Made by a program: the position numbers and the translations under genes
Notes under the pieces: model-generated
Seen by the model: the letters and a program-made list of their open reading frames with translations, nothing else
Told to the model about the DNA's origin: nothing
The model's database searches: none
In this document: positions 44,701 to 52,884 of the stretch, one piece after another
How positions within the stretch are numbered: position 1 is the stretch's first letter
Layout of the letters: every line of letters starts with the position of its first letter
Assembly (NCBI GenBank): GCA_033239005.1
Contig: BSQZ01000073.1
Location: 2,356,001 to 2,420,000, forward strand
DNA: 64,000 nt
From: Lamellibrachia satsuma
Taxonomy: Eukaryota; Annelida; Polychaeta; Sabellida; Siboglinidae
Reading direction: 5' to 3'

Positions 44701-47700
44701 TCTCTGGATTTAAATATTCTACAGTACTCCCTATGTGCACTAGCTGTCTCTGGACTTAAATATTCTACAGTACTCCCTATGTGCACTAGCTGTCTCTGGA
44801 CTTAAATGTTCTACAGTACTCCCTATGTGCACTAGCTGACCATTACAAGATAAATGGTAAAATAAATAAGCCAACCAAACTACTTCAAAACCAGGTGTAA
44901 TAATGCTAGAGAATGTGTAAATTGACAGATACATTACTTGTTGATGTTTTCTTTACGTTTGCGATGGCAGGTTTGGCGAGGCCCTGTTTGACGGGGCTGT
45001 GTTTCTTGGCCGTAGACCCAGTGTCCTGCAGGGTCAGCAGAGCACTGCTTGCCTGGGCTGGAAGGAAACAGTTTCTGTTGTGAATGTCTCCAAATATAAC
45101 ACAAATCTCACTAGAAATAATACCAAAACTTGAAAGGTACTAACCTTTAGACATTCATAGTATGGCTTATATCAGAATCCAAAACTTGAAAGGTACTAAA
45201 CTTTAGACATTCATAGTATGGCTTATATCAGAATCCAAAACTTGAAAGGTACTAAACAGTAGACATTCATGGTATGGCTTGTCAGAATCCAATCAGACGG
45301 AAACAAAGATTCATCTGGGAAAATAATGTTTTGCCTAATTTACTCTGTGTTATCACCCAGACTGGACCATCGATACGGAAGTACCTGGTCCAACATGGGT
45401 AAGGCTGAACCAGGACTGATTCTGCCAGGAAACAACGACTAGTAACCGTACCAACTACCTGAACCAGGGCTGATTCTGCCAGGAAACCATGACTAGTAAC
45501 AGTACCAACTACCTTAACCAAGGTTGATTCTGCCAGGAAACAATGACTAGTTACCGTACCAACTACCTGAACCAAGGCTGATTCTGCAAAACCAACTCCC
45601 ACACTCACCAACAGTGTCTGTGCCGCCAATGAGATCATCCACACGTTGTCGCTTAGGCTCGGATGCCGTCAATAAACCGTCCTCATCAATGATAACTTCG
45701 ACACTGGTTTGTTCCTCCGTGACGTCGACCGTCTCGGCGGTGGTGGCAAGTGCAGCAATCGCTTGTTCGTCTGGCTGACTCACGATGGTGATCAACTGAC
45801 CACTGAGTATTGTGGCTAAACACCAAATAATGTTTAGTTGTTGCATCATACTCAAGTAAACAATTACAGTTGTTGCCAGGTGGCAGCATGAGTTTGTTCA
45901 ACACTTGTGCAGTAACACAGTATGCACCTCAACATATGATGTTTAAGATAGCTACTACCTATTTTTCATCTACGTGATAGTTAATGAAATTCTCACTTTT
46001 ACGATTTTTAACATAATTACTTTGACATTCTTAAAATTGTAATGTTCTGAATGATATAATTCATTGACTTCTCAATCCTATTCATTAAGCTATAATTTAT
46101 AAACAGCCTGGTGACGCCTTTACAAGAGTTGACATTAGCTGTTGCAAAGATGTGGGTAGCGCTACATCGCATAGGAAGCCTGTTAAGAATCCTGAGAGAA
46201 TTGTTATAAGCCACCACAAAGTGCTGAAAAGCTATATATATATATATATATAAATACCATGGTATTTACCATCTTGTCAGAAACTTGTCAACCTTTATCC
46301 ATTCTGTGTCTTCATACACACACACACACGCACACATATGTATATATGTATGTATATATATATGTGTGTGTGTGTGTGTATAATGATAAAGGTGCATATG
46401 AAGACAGAGAATGGATAAAGTTTCTGACAAGATGGTAAATACCATGGCATTTACTGCCTCGTCAGAAATACCTTTCTGACATATAAAGCTTCAGAAACCG
46501 TCAGAAACTTTGCACATGCAAGTACAACTTTTACTCTGTGTATTGTTGTGTTTGAATTTGAAATAATTGTGGCACCATGGTTTCAAAGGGCTGACAGGTG
46601 TCAGTCACAACTGGGACACCAGAAGGAAACTGGCTGGGTGAAAGCGTGTACCAGCAATAACATAGGAGAGGACATCAATGAACCGAGTTAGGACTGTGGA
46701 CACGTGTCAATGACAATTGGGAAGGCAATAAAAAGCTAAGCAAGGATCTCCTTGTGTTGTTGTTGAATTGGTTATGAACATGAAACATAAGGTATAACAG
46801 ACTATATTTAAATAATCATTTAAAAATTCAAATGTAAAATGCAACAAACTCACATATAAACTCTACTTACCAGCTGATGAATGTACAAGGCTGATATAAT
46901 ACATAAATTCTTCTGCTAGTTGGTCATCACTGGAGAATGCACATATACAGGCGTAGAAGTGAACACATCTCCTCTGACTGTCCTCCTTCACTACGCCTTG
47001 TTTCACTGTCTACAAACAATAACATAAATAGGTGTAGAAGTGAACACATCTCCTCTGACTGTCCTCCTTCACTACGCCTTGTTTCACTGTCTACAAACAA
47101 TAACATAAATAGGTGTAGAAGTGAACACATCTCCTCTGACTGTCCTCCTTCACTACGCCTTGTTTCACTGTCTACAAACAATAACATAAATAGGTGTAGA
47201 AGTGAACACATCTCCTCTGACTGTCCTCCTTCACTACGCCTTGTTTCACTGCCTACAAACAACAACATAAATAGGCGTAGAAGTGAACACATCTCCTCTG
47301 ACTGTCCTCCTTCACCATGCCGTTTCACTGTCTACAAACAACAACATATACAAGCGTAGAAATGAAAATATTGGGTTTGTGTCAATATTGGAAAGGAGTG
47401 CCTTTACTATGATTAATTAGTACATTTGATTGAATTTGGATAACGACCAATTTCAGGAAATCCCAAATACATAATTTGATGTCTTAAGGCTACATTGGTT
47501 GTGAAGTGAACAAGAATTATTGGAAGACTCAATGTCTCAACCATGCCACGATTTATTAAAGCAATATGTATTTGTTGCTTTGCACTGATACATAGGTTTA
47601 ATTATACAGCACTATCACCTGAACTGTGTTCCACCCATATGTTAGATTGGTTGTTATTAAGGGTTTGATAATAATGTTGCATGTACAATAAAAGGTATTA

Positions 47701-48445
47701 ATATTGCTAGTGAATGTCATCATCCAACTGTACCAGGCCTACATGAGATGCCCACCTTGAATGCCTTACAACTGCACTGGAACTTGTGTTCTGGCTGAGC
47801 TCGATTCCGACTCGTCTCAAAGAATGAGAAATGGAGGAACCCGAGCGGCTGCTTCGAATGTGACTTACACTTGACCACCATAATGTTCTTGGTGACTCGC
47901 TGAACGAGTGGTCCAGTGGTTTCTGTGGCCAGCAGCCAGATGGCTTGCTTCATGTCACTGGACACAGGCAATGTGTTGAGCACAGAGTTCTTGAGTGTGA
48001 GAGGCTCGGCCTCCTGTTCACAGGACAATGCCCCGCGGATGTGTGTACACGGTTGTTGACCACTGTCCAGTGATTGCTGACTGCGACTACACGTGTCCAC
48101 GTAGCAGTGGGCAGTCTGCGCCAACATGTTTGAGTCAAGCACGGCTGGGTTACCTTCAAAGTCGTGCACGGCAGGAAACTGTACAAATCCGCGATAGTCT
48201 GGACCTCGATCGCGGAGTCGCACAGAGAACAACTGACTGGAGCCTGTGAGGATCTTCACTGCGTCTGCACTGTGGCCTTTCTTCTTCTCTCGTTCCTTGA
48301 ACACGACGTCACAGTCTTTGTTCTTACAGCTGATGCCACGTGTGCCATTGAGGGTGCCACACTTTGGGCATTTGCGCACGCCCCGCATCGTGGGCTTACC
48401 CAGGTCCTCAAACAGGGCCTTCAATTTGTCCGGGGTCAACGACAT
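30972..48445 (-). CDS. C2orf42: C2orf42 orthologue, complete coding sequence, eight exons, 599 aa
   Basis: An orthologue of the vertebrate protein C2orf42 (human 574 aa), conserved across metazoa with no established function. Exons on the - strand: 48445-47756, 47009-46871, 45815-45609, 45057-44938, 42549-42451, 41068-40860, 35323-35173 and 31156-30972. They sum to 1800 nt, and all junctions are GT-AG with matching phases (0,1,1,1,1,0,1). Strong blocks against the recalled human protein: [100 protein letters not shown]. Zinc-binding candidates are C26/C29 with C40/C45, and C224-x-C226 ... C245-x-H247, a SWIM-like pattern. The start is the first in-frame ATG and fits the human N-terminus. The 17.5-kb span is inflated by LINEs and minisatellites in introns. 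Confidence 0.95.
31195..31345 (-). pseudogene. CR1-like LINE 3' fragment H
   Basis: Matches the 3' UTR and last codons of the other copies (aaggaagccattggcttatc, then catattcacgctgg). It is decayed and lies in the last intron of C2orf42, directly upstream of exon 8. Confidence 0.7.
31346..32599 (-). other. C2orf42 intron 7, distal part, no gene
   Basis: AT-rich sequence with no exon or ORF supported. cagtcgagcctcgttataac (31692-31711) resembles transposon ends seen in Tc/mariner-like elements, but no partner end was found. Confidence 0.5.
32600..35031. repeat. 45-bp array, about 54 copies, with higher-order structure
   Basis: The unit contains tgtgcactgtatatagctgt and a variable catcagtatctagat / catgtgtgtctagat part. 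The divisible-by-three unit leaves a 687-codon open frame on the - strand. 32638-32952 and 32953-33267 are the same seven-unit, 315-bp block repeated. It lies in C2orf42 intron 7. Confidence 0.97.
35173..35323 (-). CDS. C2orf42: C2orf42 exon 7
   Basis: 151 nt, phase 0 to 1, with acceptor gatgttgtag and donor GTTG|GTGAGT. It encodes [16 protein letters not shown] and [13 protein letters not shown], equivalent to human MPLEITRSFIQNRDGT and VLRPLELKTFLKV. Confidence 0.94.
35428..35510. repeat. TG/CG microsatellite
   Basis: Mixed tgtg and gcgtgcgtg repeats in C2orf42 intron 6. 35511-36020 is otherwise unassigned; gaccatagaatt occurs twice here and once more at about 40653, beyond LINE copy F. 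Confidence 0.9.
36025..36278. repeat. 34-bp array
   Basis: About seven copies of tttgacatgctctagctgcg plus acagctgggtagac, one with an 11-bp internal duplication. Confidence 0.95.
36650..37312. repeat. 93-bp array just upstream of the CR1 ORF1 relic
   Basis: Seven highly similar copies of a unit with ggtaaacgggtgagtggaga and gattgccaggtggtaagaca. It may belong to the 5' part of LINE copy F. Confidence 0.95.
37365..40645 (+). pseudogene. CR1-like LINE copy F with ORF1 esterase relic and ORF2
   Basis: The only copy with recognisable ORF1. At 37380-37890, [32 protein letters not shown] and [16 protein letters not shown] correspond to the GDS, GTNN and DxxH blocks of an SGNH esterase, a domain known from CR1 ORF1; the first Gly is changed to Glu. 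ORF2 follows: EN (37985-38408, [20 protein letters not shown]), linker, RT (38468-39691), C-terminus (40056-40526) and a terminal AATCTTGTTA repeat (40608-40630). RT motif A is deleted ([13 protein letters not shown]), a TA microsatellite has expanded inside the RT near 39755-39780, and several frameshifts are present. It lies in C2orf42 intron 6, on the opposite strand. Confidence 0.9.
40860..41068 (-). CDS. C2orf42: C2orf42 exon 6
   Basis: 209 nt, phase 1 to 0, with acceptor atttccctgccag and donor GAG|GTCAGT. It encodes [39 protein letters not shown] and [16 protein letters not shown], all strong family blocks. Confidence 0.96.
41069..42092 (-). other. C2orf42 intron 5, part without array
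   Basis: TA microsatellites at about 41135-41225 and 41695-41722. No element or exon was recognised in the rest. Confidence 0.6.
42098..42445. repeat. 18-bp array next to the exon 5 donor
   Basis: About 19 copies of gtacaactagaccccctg. It begins about 10 nt inside the intron after C2orf42 exon 5, so it does not copy the donor. Confidence 0.96.
42451..42549 (-). CDS. C2orf42: C2orf42 exon 5
   Basis: 99 nt, phase 1 to 1, with acceptor ttgttctacag and donor GATG|GTGAGT. It encodes [20 protein letters not shown], almost identical to the human protein. An 18-bp array starts about 10 nt into the following intron. Confidence 0.95.
42776..44060 (-). pseudogene. LINE of a second family, RT fragment
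   Basis: On the - strand: a linker with [20 protein letters not shown] and [17 protein letters not shown] (44060-43722), RT motif A region [20 protein letters not shown] and [17 protein letters not shown] (43415-43150), then [16 protein letters not shown] (43010-42940). Frameshifts and stops are present and the FADD region is lost. It lies in C2orf42 intron 4 on the same strand as the gene. Its upstream edge merges into the 46-bp array, whose unit is made from this element's own coding sequence. Confidence 0.85.
44027..44836. repeat. 46-bp array derived from LINE coding sequence
   Basis: About 17 copies of a unit with acagtactccctatgtgcac and tagctgtctctgga. Translated on the - strand, one copy reads [11 protein letters not shown], continuing directly into the LINE linker at 44030. 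Confidence 0.93.
44938..45057 (-). CDS. C2orf42: C2orf42 exon 4
   Basis: 120 nt, phase 1 to 1, with acceptor tttccttccag and proposed donor ACAA|GTAATG. It encodes [12 protein letters not shown]...GLAKPAI, matching human SSLLPQDAVSS...GLKKPVV. An upstream GTAAAG is a competing donor but would break phase. Confidence 0.82.
45125..45290. repeat. 56-bp repeat, three copies
   Basis: The unit contains aaaacttgaaaggtactaa and agacattcatagtatggctt, in C2orf42 intron 3. Confidence 0.93.
45400..45598. repeat. 54-bp array near the exon 3 donor
   Basis: About four copies of a unit with tgattctgccaggaaacaa and agtaaccgtaccaactacct, ending about 20 nt from the donor of C2orf42 exon 3. Confidence 0.92.
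45609..45815 (-). CDS. C2orf42: C2orf42 exon 3
   Basis: 207 nt, phase 1 to 1, with acceptor ttggtgtttag and donor GTTG|GTGAGT. It encodes an Ala/Thr/Glu-rich variable segment ending [14 protein letters not shown], which may carry a basic nuclear-localisation-like KRQR. This region is poorly conserved in the family. Confidence 0.82.
46253..46452. repeat. Long hairpin with CA/TG/TA loop
   Basis: The arms, about 46253-46315 and 46395-46452, are imperfect reverse complements (ccatggtatttaccatcttg against caagatggtaaataccatgg). The loop is alternating CA, AT and TG dinucleotides that can also pair. It lies in C2orf42 intron 2 (between exons 2 and 3). Confidence 0.75.
46450..46745 (+). repeat. Dispersed element copy 1
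   Basis: Shares ctcgtcagaaatacctttct and the downstream aattgtggcaccatggtttc through gagttaggactgt with the inverted copy near 49.5-49.9 kb. It has no coding potential and is probably a non-autonomous transposon or SINE. Confidence 0.6.
46871..47009 (-). CDS. C2orf42: C2orf42 exon 2
   Basis: 139 nt, phase 0 to 1. The acceptor is tgtttgtag and the donor is GCTG|GTAAGT. It encodes [20 protein letters not shown], matching human QRCIHFFACICAFASDETL. Its acceptor and 5' half are repeated five times in the 81-bp array. Only this copy, the last one read, continues in frame past the next TAG, so it must be the one used. Confidence 0.92.
46955..47365. repeat. 81-bp array copying the C2orf42 exon 2 acceptor
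   Basis: Five copies (starts about 46961, 47042, 47123, 47204, 47285), each with an acceptor tgtttgtag and the first ~50 nt of exon 2. The innermost copy is the real exon. 47366-47755 is plain intron. Confidence 0.95.
47756..48445 (-). CDS. C2orf42: C2orf42 coding exon 1
   Basis: 230 codons, from ATG at 48445 to donor AAG|GTGGGC (phase 0). It encodes the treble-clef-like CxxC...CxxxxC motif at residues 26-45, the [11 protein letters not shown] block, the [11 protein letters not shown] block and the CSC that begins the SWIM-like signature. Confidence 0.95.
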
Positions 48446-48538
48446 AATGAGTGAAGGGTCTCTGGTTGTCACTGCTGTCTTCAAGTAGTTGTTGGAGTCT
48501 CGCCTCTCATGGTTCAACTCCTTCCAAGTGCAGCGTCC
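48446..48538 (-). other. C2orf42: Probable 5' UTR part of C2orf42 exon 1 with a small upstream ORF
   Basis: A splice-acceptor-like tract (cttcccag) ends at 48539, so coding exon 1 probably starts at 48538, with non-coding exon(s) further upstream. Within it, an out-of-frame ATG at 48510 opens a nine-codon uORF that ends at 48481, 35 nt before the main ATG. Confidence 0.45.
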
Positions 48539-48782
48539 CTGGGAAGTGTGAACAGAAGGACATCATTGTACTGGACAGTGTTTTAGGGCCTTTCATATGG
48601 GCAAACTACTAAACTGATAAACCTTCTGAGACCATGCCACTATGCAGTCGAGGTAATCCAGTCCAAAGAGACCATAATCTCAGTTGCATTGCTGACATAT
48701 GAGCATTACTTTGCAGATGCAATTATTTGTGTGACTTGTGGTCCTAGCCATGGTTCCCACTTGACTATAATAAAAAGTGAAG

Positions 48783-49010
48783 CATTTAATCTATACCACG
48801 CTCCTCCAACAATTGTTGCTCATGATGCCATACACTTTGTCCCTGGCAGACCTGTTCATTTAATCTATACCACGCTCCTCCAACAATTGTTGCTCATGAT
48901 GCCATACACTTTGTCCCTGGCAGACCTGTTCATTTAATCTATACCACGCTCCTCCAACAATTGTTGCTCATGATGCCATACACTTTGTCCCCGGCAGACC
49001 TGTTCATGCA
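48783..49010. repeat. 74-bp direct repeat, three copies
   Basis: The unit contains catttaatctataccacgct and tgatgccatacactttgtcc. It lies upstream of C2orf42 exon 1. Confidence 0.95.
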
Positions 49011-49467
49011 AACTTCAGTTCATCGTAACCACTCAACTACCACGCCCCACAACTAGCACACCCCACGATAACTTGACAAGTGGTTTTTTCTCTATGAATA
49101 TTTTAACGATGCAATGAGCAATGTCTGAGTCAATTACTTTTAAAGTCAGTGACACCTTTTACTGACAAACATCAAAAACAGTGACAAAATCATTGGATGT
49201 CACTGTGCACTGACTGTAGTGGATTGCTCATGGTGAATACACAATACACATGATACACATGTGACATGTTATTCCATATAAATTTTAATGCTCAGTCTTA
49301 GCAATTACCGAAACTAGCAGTAGTGAAGAAAGGTTCAAATTACACATTGACACCTATATGGCTAAAACGTTTCGCACTGGATCTGGATAATTACTCAGCA
49401 AATCCTTTTAGGATATTGTGCTATGTATAAAGGTTTATTTAAGAGTGTCCTTCTCTAGAGTCAGGGT

Positions 49468-49905
49468 TGGGTTTCTGACAGTCAGAAAGGTATTTCTGAC
49501 GAGACAATGTCTGAAACTATCACTATCTAATCTCTTTTATGGATTTATGTATGATGTTGCTAATTATTTGGCCTATGAATTTAGAAGTTATATACATTAT
49601 TCATCCATAGAAAGAACAAAATCATGAGTAGTGTTACATAAAATTTAATTTTAGTTAACATTTTCAATTAACACCTGTTGACAGTCCTAACTCATTTCAT
49701 TGATGTCCTCTCCAGTGTTATTGCTGGTATGCACTTACACCCCAGCCAGTTTCCTTCATGGTTAACCAATTGTCACTGACACCTGTCCTGTTGTTTTAAA
49801 AGCTAGCTGCCTAGTGAAACCATGGTGCCACAATTATTTCTGTAATCATTACTATGTAATAACAAATCAAGCAAATTCTAACACAATAATACATAGTAAA
49901 AGTTG
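49468..49905 (-). repeat. Dispersed element copy 2, inverted
   Basis: The reverse-complement counterpart of 46450-46745 in two blocks (49660-49905 and 49468-49520), at roughly 80% identity by eye. With copy 1 it brackets C2orf42 exons 1 and 2 as a large inverted repeat. Confidence 0.6.
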
Positions 49906-51489
49906 TACTAAGATAGGCACTTCAACAACATCTGCTGAGCGGCTTGCACAGCGAGTTACCTTTCTGTGAGTTATAGCGGCAGATTGGACAACAGTAAGTT
50001 CATTTTCATGATCGTCTATTTTTGATAAAAATTGTACCAAAATTAAGGTGAAATACATCAATTAGACGACATAGGTGTATTTCTGGTGTAAGTTTAGCAG
50101 ACAAAGCTATTTATGACTCCATCCATATGTTCGTGACTTCTTCTAGAGGTCTTAGTTAGTCTGTGTACGAAATATCTTCCCGCTACGCGAATGCACATGG
50201 GTGTTTTTGAGCTGCCCTAGTTTGTGAAATTTTACCCGATTTTGATTCTTGGAGTTGGAGAGCGAGATCAATTTAACCAAAATCATCACTTATTTACATT
50301 TCTATGATTTTAATTCATTACAAATAATACAAAGCCAATATCGGTTTGATATTTGTTTTACAAAACAAATTTTATTAATGATTATTAGTAATGGTACATT
50401 TATATATATATATTTTTTACTTTTTAATTATGTATATCTATATTACTATAATATCAAGTAGTATATTTACATAATGCATATTGCATGTATTCTTTCGTCT
50501 AAAATAAAAGATTGATTGATATTGATTAAACTTGGTGGGTCTGACTGTGCTAAGTTAGTACAATAATGAAATTATTATGTAATTTTTCAGTGATTGAAAA
50601 AAAACTGTGCAAGAGATATTCTAAATCACTAGTTAATAATTAATTAATCGCTGTACTGAACCTGCAGTAAACTGTACATGCAGGGAATATATAATAAATT
50701 GTTTATATTTAGGATTCGTTATATTTATGCAATGACATTGTTTTAAAAAAAGCACTCTATATGGAAAACCAACTAGTATATATTTCTCCAATAATTATTT
50801 TATCATATCATACATTGATTGAAAGAAAACACAAAAATGAGAGTCTTTTCCCTGTATACGATACAAAAAATTTTCGAATTTTTACCGTATTAAAATCGCA
50901 ATATCTTTGGATGTAATAAAGATATATTAATAAAATAAGCAGTTTTTGGTTCCTTTACATTTCACCTTTCATTTAAATCAACTGCCAATGTTCTATCACG
51001 ATATGTAATTTTTCTTTGAAGTGCCTAACTAAGACTAAGTTGCATTAATATATTGATTTAAAATTAGTCTACATATTAAATAAAATGGTACACCGTTTTT
51101 AGTTTCTGATGCTTTATAGTTATACGTCAGTAAGATATATTAAGGTTTGTTTCACCGCTCCCCCAGCGTTGTATCATCAAACAATTTTAATCGCATACAT
51201 TATACAAACTGCCCATTAAACTTGATTCAGTCTGAAACTGTCACCGTCAGTGTGATGTCCAGTCGAGAACCCGCGTGCCTGTTTCTCCAGTTATACACGC
51301 ACAGAACCGCTTAATTATTAGATATCAGATAAACTGTTCGTAGAGTAAAACGATATACCTATTCCAGTATCTGGTGTGCAACGAACAGCTGAATCGACAA
51401 ACTAACACAAAATAATTAACTCAGTAATGCTTCAAAACTCCATCCGTCAAACCTTAACATCGTTCATCCAAACGCTAGAAGCAGAGGGA
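49906..51489. other. AT-rich stretch without recognised gene
   Basis: No ORF of note, no repeat family and no coding pattern seen on either strand. It may contain the non-coding 5' exon(s) of C2orf42. 49015-49440 is likewise empty. Confidence 0.55.
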
Positions 51490-51620
51490 CAAAGGAACGC
51501 AGCTGGCCATTGGTCAACACCAACCTCGTGACTTCCTCCAACGGTTTACGTAATTTGATTGGTAACCTCAAAAACGACTCGCGAGAGTTGACTGACGCAG
51601 ATAATTTGACATCACAGCCG
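51490..51620 (-). promoter_or_regulatory. C2orf42: Candidate C2orf42 promoter (two CCAAT boxes)
   Basis: This stretch is GC- and CpG-richer than its surroundings. It holds two CCAAT boxes on the - strand (51562-51558 and 51513-51509), 49 bp apart, in the right direction for C2orf42. The transcription start and first non-coding exon cannot be placed from sequence. A promoter for an unseen + strand gene is also possible. Confidence 0.3.
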
Positions 51621-51921
51621 CGCCGACGTTAAAGGAAACGGGGTAGAAAACGGATTGTATTTATCTTTCGGCTAGGCAGAATCAACCGCCCCGTTATTGA
51701 GCTTGTACAACAGCAACAGCCAGATAGAAAAAATTGTATGGCGATTGACTTTGCCTAGCATGTATGGTACGGGTCACCCCTTAGTTGCCGCAACATTTCA
51801 GCAACTACATTAAAAAGTTTGACTGATAATATTTATTTTGATGGTGCTTGACTTCTGTGCTTACTGTGTGAATGTTGGTGAGGATAAATATTTATATATA
51901 AAAAATGCAGTAATTTTTGTA

Positions 51922-52281
51922 AGGGCCATTCAAAAATTATGTAACGTCTTTTTCTCAGAAATTTGACACCCCTAGCTCCCACCCCCATATACCATCCCAT
52001 AACACTGGATTGAACCCACCTCAACATTATGTAAAACTCAACTACCCTCATGATCAATGCAGTGGCACCTAATTTATATCATTCACTTCGTTTCAGTTAT
52101 ACTTTTTTGGTGTTTAATAAATTCTACGAACCCCAATACTGATAAATTTCTTAATAATTTCTGTGCTGATAGTGCTTTGAGCCAGTGTTGCGAAATACAT
52201 ACCTCAGTGTTGTTACGTATTGTAAATATTTAAAGTATTATAAACCCTCTCTCCCCCTCGTAGCAATTTTTGAATGGCCCT
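51922..52281. mobile_element. 360-bp MITE with perfect 17-bp terminal inverted repeats
   Basis: The ends are agggccattcaaaaatt (51922-51938) and its exact reverse complement (52265-52281). There is no ORF inside, and no clear target-site duplication is seen. Non-autonomous DNA transposon; superfamily not determined. Confidence 0.7.
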
Positions 52282-52599
52282 GAACACCCATGATGTGATT
52301 TTTCCAGGTTACTGACCTGTGATGGGACATGAGGCACAATCAGGGACTACTGAGTCCACAAGTACCTCTGGCACATCTATCTATAGAAACGTGTGTTTGT
52401 CAGCTGCTGCATCAACAAATAGTTTTATGAGCATGTATGACTGGTAGACCGGGAGCCCAGAGCTTTTATTTACGTAAACGACACCAAAAGGTTTGACCTC
52501 TTGGACTGAAGGGACCAACCCCTGACATCTCAAAAATGTGTTGCTGCCGGGTCAGGGGTGGTGGGTTGCCCCCGAAATCACCCATCAAAGGGGGCAAAA

Positions 52600-52884
52600 A
52601 AGTACATTTATTTATGGGAATGATACCAAGGCTAACAACAGTGCCAAATGTTCCATTGGGGTTCCCTGAGTATGGAATGACCAATACAAGCAATTTTAGA
52701 TGGGGGATTCTCCCTGCCAGAAACCCCTTTATTTATGGGAATGACACCGATGATAAAAACAGTGTCAATCTTTCCTTGGGGTTCCCAGAGTATGGAATGG
52801 CCAATTAATGCCAACAATTGTGCCCCCTGCTAGCAACCCCCAAATGGTGAGAAAGGGGGCACTTATTTAATGGAATGATGCAAA
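52600..52884. repeat. Satellite-like units, left flank of the PHD LINE
   Basis: About two units with ggggttccctgagtatggaa, tgaccaat.c.agcaattt and ttatttatgggaatga. The same family occurs at 56630-56965 and, inverted, at 59090-60170. 52282-52599 is unassigned. Confidence 0.8.

Noticed and set aside
45547..45855. A separate small gene on the - strand
   Set aside because: The frame is exon 3 of C2orf42; its open ends run into introns, and the splice phases on both sides fit exactly.
48028..48488. + strand frames of 73-96 codons
   Set aside because: Antisense of C2orf42 exon 1, which is strongly conserved.
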